Assembly (NCBI GenBank): GCA_035295985.1
Contig: DATHBT010000103.1
Coordinates: 1-6,062 of the forward strand
DNA from: JAIVGV01 sp035295985
GTDB taxonomy: Bacteria; Acidobacteriota; Blastocatellia; Pyrinomonadales; Pyrinomonadaceae
Direction of reading: 5' to 3'
Length of the DNA: 6,062 bases
Position 1 is the first letter of the stretch. Every line of letters begins with the position of its first letter. Below, piece by piece: positions 1 through 4,433 of this stretch. The translations under genes were made by a program, and so were the position numbers. The notes under the pieces were generated by a model. That model worked only from the letters and a program-made list of their open reading frames with translations. It had not been told where the DNA came from and did not search any database.

Positions 1-402
1 CTGGCGCAGCAGGCGATCAGCTACAACCAGGAGCGCAGCGTCACGACCGGCCTGCGCGGCCGCGTCTGGATCGACCGCGAGTTGCACCGCGTGCTGCGCG
101 CCGAGATGACCTACACGGAGATCGAGCCGGACTTCCCGGTCAAGAGCCTTGAGAAGCGGATCGACTACGACTGGGTGACGATCTCCGAACAGAAGTACCT
201 GCTGCCGGTCGCGGCCGAGGCTATCTTCACCGTGCTTCAGCCCGTCACCTTCTTCGACGGGCGGCGCGAGCGGCGCGTCACCGAGCCGCAGATCGTCCAG
301 TACCGCAACGAAATCCGCTTCCGCAACTACCAGAAGTTCGGCACCGAAGTGAAGATTCTCGAAGACGACGACTTCCCGGCCGAGCCGCCGGAGAGGCAGT
401 AG
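1..402 (+). CDS. C-terminal part of a probable exported, LolA-like-fold protein (5' end outside window)
   Basis: The frame is open from base 1, so the gene begins upstream; 133 residues are visible, and no start should be placed inside the window. The fragment alternates short beta-type stretches with charged turns: GRVWIDRELHRVLR (residues 20-33), IDYDWVTI (54-61), YLLPVAAE (66-73) and a terminal block YRNEIRFRNYQKFG (101-114). A 'W-D-x-E-x-x-x-V-L-R' strand followed by 'YxLP' and 'RNxxxFxNYxKF' is what I associate with large families of secreted, uncharacterised acidobacterial proteins that have an outer-membrane-lipoprotein-sorting (LolA/LolB-like) fold. That assignment is from memory and is tentative. 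No catalytic motif, membrane segment or cofactor site is visible. The last residues (EPPERQ) look like a non-conserved tail, and the final Gln and stop lie inside a heptamer repeat array. It is separated from the next gene by that repeat, so co-transcription is uncertain. Confidence 0.75.
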   Translation: MAQQAISYNQERSVTTGLRGRVWIDRELHRVLRAEMTYTEIEPDFPVKSLEKRIDYDWVTISEQKYLLPVAAEAIFTVLQPVTFFDGRRERRVTEPQIVQYRNEIRFRNYQKFGTEVKILEDDDFPAEPPERQ

Positions 403-507
403 GCAGAAGGCGGAAGGCGGAAGGCAGAAGGCAGAGGGCAGTCAGGAAGAGAATCCCTCCGGGTTTTTGTCCTGACTACTTTCTGCCTACTGCCTTCTGC
501 CTTCCGC
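395..507. repeat. Inverted array of 7-bp tandem repeats (GGCAGAA type)
   Basis: The left side is a run of heptamers: GGCAGTA (395), GGCAGAA (402), GGCGGAA (409), GGCGGAA (416), GGCAGAA (423), GGCAGAG (430) and a partial GGCAG (437-441), followed by TCAGGA. The right side, 470-507, is the reverse complement with the same 7-bp period: TCCTGAC, then TTCTGCC (481), TACTGCC (488), TTCTGCC (495) and TTCCGC (502). Arms 417-447 and 470-507 pair with a few mismatches and a 7-nt length difference, around a 22-nt loop at 448-469. No T-tract follows the right arm, so it is not a normal terminator. Such heptamer arrays recall the short tandemly repeated repetitive sequences described in cyanobacteria. The spread mechanism is unknown to me. 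Confidence 0.85.
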
Positions 508-527
508 TTTCTCGCATCTAAACCGGC

Positions 528-1436
528 ATGAGAACGAGCACGGGGAGTCTGAAAACTTACGCGGGGTTCGCCCGCAGGTTCGGGCGGCGGTTTCTGGAGG
601 AGCGGCTGGAAGAGCGGCGCACGTCGGTCGCGCCCGCGCCGCACAGGCCGCTGCCCGAAGGGTGGCCGGACGACCGGCTGACGGTGGCGTGGCTCGGCCA
701 CGCCACGCTGCTCATCAACTTCTACGGGACGTGGCTCCTGACCGATCCGGCGCTCCGGCGGCGAGTCGGCCTCAGGATCGCGCCCGGCGTCACGCTCGGC
801 CCGCGCCGCCTGGTCGAGCCGGCCCTCGGCCCTCACGAACTCCCACGCCTCGACGCCGTCCTCGTCTCACACGCGCACATGGATCACTGCGACCTGGCGA
901 CGCTCCGCCGGTTGCCGAAGTCCGCGCGCGCCGTCGTGCAGCGCGGCAACCTCGATCTCGTCCGCCGATTCCAGTCCGCGGATGAATTGGCGTGGGGCGA
1001 GTCGGTCGAGGTCGCGGGCGCGCGCGTCGAATCAATCGAGGTGAACCACTGGGGGGCGCGGCGGCTTACCGACCGCGAGCGCGGCTACGGCGGCTTCCTC
1101 GTCGAGAAGCACGGCCGCGCCATAGTCTTCGGCGGCGACACCGCCTACACGCGCGCCTTCGGCCGCCTGCGTCGGCGCGACACGCGGATCGTTTTGGCAG
1201 CGCTGCCCGTGGGCGCTTACGACCCGTACATTTTCGCCCACGCCAACCCGGAGCAGGCCTGGGCCATGGGGCGCGAGATGGGCGCGGAGTATTTTCTGCC
1301 GATGCACCATTCGACCTTCCGCCTGAGCCGCGAGCCGACGAAAGAGCCGATCAGTCGGCTGCTCGCGGCGGCCGGGCCTGAGGAGTGGCGCGTCGCGCTG
1401 ACCGAGGTCGGCCAGACCTGGCAACTGCCTGAGTAG
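528..1436 (+). CDS. MBL-fold metallo-hydrolase, NAPE-PLD/RomA-like
   Basis: This is a 302-residue metallo-beta-lactamase-fold hydrolase that should bind two metal ions (probably zinc). Motifs in order are WLGHAT (55-60), TDPAL (72-76), the signature HAHMDH (H115, H117, D119, H120), NHW (H174), GGDTAY (D204), PVGAYDPYIFAHANPEQA (227-244) and MHHSTF (H260). Order and spacing match the ligands of human NAPE-PLD (H185, H187, D189, H190, H253, D284, H343), and 'GAY...F.H.NP..A' followed by 'H.(G/S)TF.LS.EP' is typical of that branch, so it is closer to NAPE-PLD/RomA than to UlaG. The expected reaction is phosphodiester or related ester hydrolysis; the natural substrate cannot be read from sequence. 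There is no signal peptide; the N-terminus (1-50) is basic and probably amphipathic. The ATG at 528 has no clear Shine-Dalgarno, and the next in-frame Met is residue 118 inside the active-site motif, so 528 is the sensible start. It appears monocistronic, with a repeat upstream and a strong terminator downstream. Confidence 0.9.
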   Translation: MRTSTGSLKTYAGFARRFGRRFLEERLEERRTSVAPAPHRPLPEGWPDDRLTVAWLGHATLLINFYGTWLLTDPALRRRVGLRIAPGVTLGPRRLVEPALGPHELPRLDAVLVSHAHMDHCDLATLRRLPKSARAVVQRGNLDLVRRFQSADELAWGESVEVAGARVESIEVNHWGARRLTDRERGYGGFLVEKHGRAIVFGGDTAYTRAFGRLRRRDTRIVLAALPVGAYDPYIFAHANPEQAWAMGREMGAEYFLPMHHSTFRLSREPTKEPISRLLAAAGPEEWRVALTEVGQTWQLPE

Positions 1437-1460
1437 ACGGGCGCGGGCGCGGTAAAACGT

Positions 1461-1511
1461 GGGGCGGGCGGGGTTCTTTTCCGAGAAAGACCCCGCCCGC
1501 CCCATTTTTTT
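1461..1511 (+). terminator. Strong intrinsic terminator of the MBL-fold gene
   Basis: A perfect 14-bp GC stem (1461-1474 with 1490-1503) begins 24 bases after the stop codon. It can be extended inward by CTTT/AAAG pairing with one bulged T. It is followed by A and seven Ts (1505-1511). This is a classical rho-independent terminator for the + strand and insulates the MBL-fold gene from the genes that follow. Confidence 0.93.
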
Positions 1512-1520
1512 AGATCGCGT

Positions 1521-1575
1521 TTGAGGTTTTTGAGATCGATTTGATCGGGATTTGAGCGACATCTGAGGAGTTTGA
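1521..1575. repeat. Helically phased TTGA-like motif series
   Basis: TTGA occurs at 1521, 1530, 1541, 1552 and 1572, with CTGA at 1563, giving steps of 9, 11, 11, 11 and 9 bases. The stretch is visibly AT-richer than its surroundings and lies between the terminator and the next gene's leader. It could be a degenerate repeat or a binding array on one face of the helix. I could not pair any of these boxes with a good -10 element at normal spacing, so no promoter is called here. Confidence 0.35.
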
Positions 1576-1612
1576 CGGCACTCAGGGGCAAAGCAGTTCG
1601 TTAGTCGCAACA

Positions 1613-1663
1613 TCGTAGCGCCGAGCGGCACGCGCCCACCGCGGCGAGCGAAGGCGGCTACGA
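1613..1663 (+). other. Imperfect inverted repeat in the leader of the metallopeptidase-like gene
   Basis: TCGTAGCGCC (1613-1622) pairs with GGCGGCTACGA (1653-1663) with one bulged G, giving about 10 bp. A smaller GC-rich pairing is possible inside the loop. It ends 53 bases before the ATG at 1717 and has no T-tract, so it would be leader RNA structure or an operator, not a terminator. GC-rich DNA produces such pairings by chance, hence the low confidence. Confidence 0.3.
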
Positions 1664-1705
1664 GTGCTTCAACGCGAGGCCCACCGGGGAGCCCCCACAA
1701 CTCGC

Positions 1706-1711
1706 GAGGTG
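1706..1711 (+). promoter_or_regulatory. Shine-Dalgarno for the exported metallopeptidase-like gene
   Basis: GAGGTG lies 5 bases before the ATG at 1717. It supports that start, which also gives a well-formed signal peptide. Confidence 0.7.
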
Positions 1712-1716
1712 CCGTC

Positions 1717-2526
1717 ATGAAGTTACGCCGCTGTCCGATCTTTTATTGCGTCTTTCTCTTCTGCCCGGCCATCGCGGCCGCGGCCGATACGACAGTCCAG
1801 CCCTGCGCGGCCAAGGAGCCGAGCGAGTGGCAGGCCAGAATTGACAAGGAGCCGGCCGAGAGGGAATCGGCCGAAACAGGGGCGGTCGAGAGGGAGCGGG
1901 TCGCGCCCGCGCTGACGCCGCTCGCAGTGCCGGCGCCGCTCGCCCTGCTCAAGGGCGACGCCGTCTTCCGACAGGCTTACGAGGACGTGTACAGCATCCT
2001 GAGCGCGGAGAACGAGTGCAGCCGCCTCTACGGCGGCGCGGCCCCGGCCGCCTACGTCTTCAACCAGCTCGCGGGCACGTTCAAGTCGGCGCGGGTCGGC
2101 GGGAGCCGCGTGGCGGGCCAGATGGGCGGGGGGTCGATCAACGTCCGCCACGAGCCGAGCGGCCTCAAGTTCCGCCTCTTCGAGAAGGCCGTCATCAACA
2201 CGGGCGGGGCGTTCTACCGGCGGCAGAACGGCCAGTCGGAGGAGAAGGTGCCGCGCGTCGGCAGCTTCGCGCCGGACACGCGCGGCGCGCGCGCACTGAT
2301 CCTGCTGCACGAGCTGGGTCACGTCGTCAGGGGAGAGGGCGAGCGATGGGTGCTCGAAGACGACGGCGGCGACCCGTTGCTCAGCGAGCGCAACACGCAA
2401 CTGGTCGAGGAGCACTGCATCGGCCAGCTCAAGGCGCTCGGCACTCAGACGCAGCCGCGGTCGTTCGACGTGGCGAGGAGTCCGGCGCGCGAGCCGGCCG
2501 GGCGCGATTCGATCAGGCAGCAGTGA
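1717..2526 (+). CDS. Exported HExxH (HELGH) zinc-metallopeptidase-like protein
   Basis: The 269-residue protein starts with a Sec signal peptide: basic MKLRR, a hydrophobic core to about residue 19, and an Ala-rich cleavage region around residues 20-24 (AAAAD), so the mature protein is periplasmic or secreted. Residues 30-65 are Glu/Ala/Arg-rich, low in complexity and probably disordered. The conserved part is about 80-240, containing RALILLHELGH (192-202) with H198, E199 and H202 as the expected zinc ligands and catalytic base. A downstream acidic region follows, with NTQLVEEHC (226-234), where E231 or E232 could be the third ligand of a gluzincin-like site. I recall similar 'HELGH...NT..V...C' proteins as uncharacterised in Acidobacteriota, but no named family can be claimed. 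Cys at 101 and 234 could form a disulfide. The start is backed by a good Shine-Dalgarno. It lies 57 bases upstream of the Fis-type gene and is probably its operon partner. Substrate and activity are unknown. Confidence 0.8.
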   Translation: MKLRRCPIFYCVFLFCPAIAAAADTTVQPCAAKEPSEWQARIDKEPAERESAETGAVERERVAPALTPLAVPAPLALLKGDAVFRQAYEDVYSILSAENECSRLYGGAAPAAYVFNQLAGTFKSARVGGSRVAGQMGGGSINVRHEPSGLKFRLFEKAVINTGGAFYRRQNGQSEEKVPRVGSFAPDTRGARALILLHELGHVVRGEGERWVLEDDGGDPLLSERNTQLVEEHCIGQLKALGTQTQPRSFDVARSPAREPAGRDSIRQQ

Positions 2527-2542
2527 TTCGCGATTAAGCAGG

Positions 2543-2558
2543 CCGCGCCGCGGCGCGG
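2543..2558. promoter_or_regulatory. Perfect 16-bp palindrome between the two operon genes
   Basis: CCGCGCCGCGGCGCGG is its own reverse complement and lies in the 57-base gap, 16 bases after the metallopeptidase stop and 8 bases before the next Shine-Dalgarno. It could be an operator, a small RNA stem, or chance in GC-rich DNA. No T-tract follows. Confidence 0.35.
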
Positions 2559-2566
2559 GAACAAGC

Positions 2567-2572
2567 AAGGAG
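2567..2572 (+). promoter_or_regulatory. Shine-Dalgarno for the Fis-type regulator
   Basis: AAGGAG lies 11 bases before the ATG at 2584. The sequence is strong but the spacing is slightly long. It supports the chosen start. Confidence 0.7.
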
Positions 2573-2583
2573 ATTTTCCGAAG

Positions 2584-3036
2584 ATGTCAAAGACGAGCGA
2601 CTACAGCACCGAAAACCTGGATCAGCACAACCTACGCGCGGGCGCAGACCTGCGGCTACGCCTGCTGACGCTCAAAGACCTGGCCCACGCCTTCCTCGAA
2701 GAGCTGGGCACGGTCGGCGGGGGAGGCGACGCGGCGGCCGAGCCGGCCGGAGGCCCGATAGACTTCTACGACGAGGTGCGCCGCTTCGAGATCGAGATGA
2801 TCCAGTCGGCCCTGCGCCGCACGAACGGCGTGCAGACCGAGGCGGCGGCCCTGCTCCGCCTCAAGCCGACGACGCTCCACGCCAAGCTCAAGCAGTACGG
2901 GCTGTCGGCCTCCGACTTCACCCTGCGCGCCGCGTCGGCGAACCAGACGGCCGCGCACGGCGAGGGCGCGCCGCGCGGCGGCTACGCCGGCGGGGAGCGG
3001 GAGGAGGAGGACGAGCGCGTCGCCGTGCTCGCCTGA
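2584..3036 (+). CDS. Small Fis-type helix-turn-helix DNA-binding protein
   Basis: The 150-residue protein carries one recognisable domain, a Fis/NtrC C-terminal-type helix-turn-helix at about residues 60-107. Helix 'FYDEVRRFEIEMIQSALRRTNG' covers 61-82, then the HTH has TEAAALLRLKPTTLHAKL (85-102) and ends in KQYGL. This matches the NtrC-family pattern 'E...I..AL..T.GN...AA..LG....TL..KLK..G', with NGVQ replacing the usual GN. No sigma-54 AAA+ domain and no receiver domain is present, so it is not a full enhancer-binding protein. An N-terminal predicted helix (22-42) is followed by a Gly/Ala linker (43-58). The last 35 residues are Gly/Arg/Glu-rich, ending EREEEDERVAVLA, and are probably disordered. 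By family it should bind DNA as a dimer in the cytoplasm as a transcriptional regulator or nucleoid-type protein. Its targets are unknown; the metallopeptidase gene just upstream and the palindrome in the gap are candidates. Confidence 0.85.
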   Translation: MSKTSDYSTENLDQHNLRAGADLRLRLLTLKDLAHAFLEELGTVGGGGDAAAEPAGGPIDFYDEVRRFEIEMIQSALRRTNGVQTEAAALLRLKPTTLHAKLKQYGLSASDFTLRAASANQTAAHGEGAPRGGYAGGEREEEDERVAVLA

Positions 3037-3060
3037 AAGTTTCGATCCGCGCAGACTCGA

Positions 3061-3093
3061 CGCGGCCCCTCTTGCGGGAAACTGGGGGCCGCG
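3061..3093 (+). other. GC hairpin downstream of the Fis-type gene
   Basis: CGCGGCCCC (3061-3069) pairs perfectly with GGGGCCGCG (3085-3093) around a 15-nt loop, 24 bases after the stop codon. It has no T-tract of its own and precedes the true terminator hairpin. It may protect the mRNA 3' end or assist termination. Confidence 0.5.
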
Positions 3094-3100
3094 CCCGAGA

Positions 3101-3156
3101 GGGGAGGCGGCGGTGCCCGTGCTACGAGGTCGCGGGCCGCGCCTCCCCGACTTTTT
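3101..3156 (+). terminator. Intrinsic terminator of the metallopeptidase/Fis-type operon
   Basis: GGGGAGGCG (3101-3109) pairs with CGCCTCCCC (3140-3148) and extends by about three more pairs past one bulged G. Five Ts follow at 3152-3156. The loop is long and the T-run is short, so it is weaker than the 1461 terminator, but it is well placed at the operon end. Confidence 0.7.
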
Positions 3157-3162
3157 GCTGAG

Positions 3163-3283
3163 ACGGTCAGTTGTCCGTTGCCCGCTGTCCGTTGTCCGTG
3201 CTTCGTCGGGTTAGCGCTCAAGACGTGATTCGGATGCCGACGTGGCACAAACAACTGACAACTGACCACGGGCAACTGACCGT
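3163..3283. repeat. Second inverted heptamer array (GTTGTCC / ACAACTG type)
   Basis: The left arm has 7-bp units GTTGTCC (3170), GTTGCCC (3177), GCTGTCC (3184) and GTTGTCC (3191). The right arm has ACAACTG (3251), ACAACTG (3258), ACCACGG (3265) and GCAACTG (3272). The outer ends are a perfect 11-bp inverted repeat: ACGGTCAGTTG (3163-3173) and CAACTGACCGT (3273-3283). The spacer contains a nested CGTCGG/CCGACG pair (3204-3209, 3237-3242). It fills most of the 290-base gap 3037-3326, in which I see no gene. Its unit sequence differs from the array at 395-507, but its architecture is the same. Confidence 0.8.
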
Positions 3284-3290
3284 CGTCCGG

Positions 3291-3320
3291 TTCATCGTTT
3301 ATTTTTCGCCCTGCTAAACT
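3291..3320 (+). promoter_or_regulatory. Possible promoter of the amino acid dehydrogenase gene (leaderless)
   Basis: TGCTAAACT at 3312-3320 resembles an extended -10 element (TGn plus TAAACT, 4 of 6 matches). A weak -35, TTCATC (3291-3296), lies 18 bases upstream. A start 7 bases after the -10 would be at the A of the ATG at 3327. The bases just before the ATG (CTCTTCCC) contain no Shine-Dalgarno, which fits a leaderless mRNA. The -35 match is poor, so this is an inference from geometry. Confidence 0.4.
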
Positions 3321-3326
3321 CTTCCC

Positions 3327-4376
3327 ATGAGGATCACGGAACTGGGGGCGGGCGGTCACGAGCGCGTCGCGCTGTGCGAGGACGAGGGGGCGGGCTACCG
3401 CGCCGTCGTCGCCGTCCACAGCACGGCGCTCGGCCCGGCGCTCGGCGGGACACGCCTATGGAATTACCCGTCAGTTGAAGAGGCGATCACCGACGCCCTG
3501 CGGCTCTCGCGCGGGATGACATACAAGAACGCGCTGGCCGGCCTCCCCTTCGGCGGCGGCAAGTCGGTCGTCGTCGCGGACGCGCGCACGGTTGATCGCG
3601 AGAGACTCTTCCGCGCGCACGGCCGCTTCGTCGAAACTTTTAACGGAATCTACGTCACGGCCGAGGACGTGGGCACGACGCCGGCCGACATGGAGCTGGT
3701 CGCGCGCGAGACATGCCACGTCGCGGGCCTCAGCAGCCGTTCCGGCGATCCGTCGCCGCACACGGCGCACGGCGTCTTCCGCGCGATGCAGGCGGCGGCG
3801 AAATTCCGCTGGGGCACGGACTCGCTCGCCGGCCGCGCCGTCGCCGTGCAGGGCTGCGGCAACGTCGGCCGCAACCTCGCGCGCGAGCTGCGCGCGGCCG
3901 GCGCGCGGCTCTTCGTCTCGGACGTTGACGAGGCGCGCGCACGACGCGCCGCGCAGGAACTCGGCGCGTCGGTCGTCGCGGCGGGCGAAATTTACGACGC
4001 GGCGGCCGACGTTTTCGCGCCGTGCGCCCTGGGCGGCGTCATCAACGACGAGACGATCCCGCGCCTGCACGCCGAGATCGTCTGCGGCGCGGCCAACAAC
4101 CAGCTACTCGAAGCGCGCCACGGCGACGCGCTCCACGCGCGCGCCATCCTTTACGCGCCCGACTACGCGGCCAACGCTGGCGGCGTCATCAACGGCTGCC
4201 GCGAGCTGCTCGGCTGGACGGCCGAACAGTCCGCGCAGAAAGTCCACTCGCTCTACGACACCCTCCTCGACATCCTCCGGCTCGCCCGCGACGAAAACAT
4301 GCCGACGCACGCCGCGGCCGACCGCCTCGCAGAAGCGCGGCTTGGCGAGGCTAAGGCGCAGCGCCGGGCGACGTAG
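3327..4376 (+). CDS. Leu/Val/Phe-type NAD+-dependent amino acid dehydrogenase
   Basis: The 349-residue protein is a Glu/Leu/Phe/Val dehydrogenase of leucine dehydrogenase length (about 350-370). It reversibly deaminates a branched-chain or aromatic L-amino acid to its 2-oxo acid and ammonia in the cytoplasm. The substrate domain contains GPALGGTR (36-43), TYKNA (K67), the catalytic-lysine motif GLPFGGGKS (72-80, K79) and TAEDVGT (111-117, D114). K67, K79 and D114 match K68, K80 and D115 of Bacillus leucine dehydrogenase. The Rossmann domain has QGCGNVG (175-181), and D199 at the end of the second strand indicates NAD+ rather than NADP+. AANNQL (255-260) and PDYAANAGGVIN (278-289) complete the signature. 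No essential motif is missing. Leu, Val and Phe preference cannot be separated safely, so no symbol is given. The product could feed iso-fatty-acid synthesis or amino acid catabolism. No Shine-Dalgarno precedes the ATG. The gene stands alone after the repeat and converges on the TPR gene. Confidence 0.93.
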   Translation: MRITELGAGGHERVALCEDEGAGYRAVVAVHSTALGPALGGTRLWNYPSVEEAITDALRLSRGMTYKNALAGLPFGGGKSVVVADARTVDRERLFRAHGRFVETFNGIYVTAEDVGTTPADMELVARETCHVAGLSSRSGDPSPHTAHGVFRAMQAAAKFRWGTDSLAGRAVAVQGCGNVGRNLARELRAAGARLFVSDVDEARARRAAQELGASVVAAGEIYDAAADVFAPCALGGVINDETIPRLHAEIVCGAANNQLLEARHGDALHARAILYAPDYAANAGGVINGCRELLGWTAEQSAQKVHSLYDTLLDILRLARDENMPTHAAADRLAEARLGEAKAQRRAT

Positions 4377-4415
4377 GGTCTTCACAGCTCAAGCTATCTG
4401 TAATACTTGTGGATG

Positions 4416-4433
4416 CCGCCAAGCTACTGGCGG
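4416..4433. other. Short hairpin at the convergent gene ends
   Basis: CCGCCA (4416-4421) pairs with TGGCGG (4428-4433) around a 6-nt loop that contains the stop codon of the - strand gene. There is no T-tract on either strand, so it is at best a weak transcription stop for these converging genes. The whole gap between the two stop codons (4377-4423) is only 47 bases, and no clear intrinsic terminator is visible in it. Confidence 0.3.

Noticed and set aside
395..507. Possible CRISPR array
   Set aside because: The repeats are 7 bp and contiguous with no spacers, and they reverse orientation in the middle. No cas genes are present.
417..507. Heptamer inverted repeat as a rho-independent terminator
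   Set aside because: The stem is imperfect with a 22-nt loop and no T-tract follows the right arm. The five Ts present are inside the loop.
528..1436. Annotation as UlaG (L-ascorbate 6-phosphate lactonase)
   Set aside because: The HW...GGDTAY and GAYDPYIF...NPEQA...HHSTF pattern fits the NAPE-PLD/RomA branch better, and no ascorbate or PTS genes are nearby.
1521..1620. Sigma-70 promoter for the metallopeptidase-like operon using TTGACG (1572) as -35
   Set aside because: At 16-18 base spacing the sequence (around AGTTCG) does not resemble a -10 element. The other TTGA boxes also lack a usable -10.
1032..1718. 228-codon open frame on the - strand across the end of the MBL-fold gene and the intergenic region
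   Set aside because: It reads straight through the strong terminator hairpin and the conserved MBL-fold C-terminus. It has low-complexity composition and no recognisable domain.
1723..2568. 281-codon open frame on the - strand, antisense to the metallopeptidase-like gene and slightly longer than it
   Set aside because: It is Arg/Ala/Leu-rich with no motif. The + strand frame has a signal peptide, a HELGH motif and a Shine-Dalgarno, so the antisense frame is a shadow of GC-rich codon bias.
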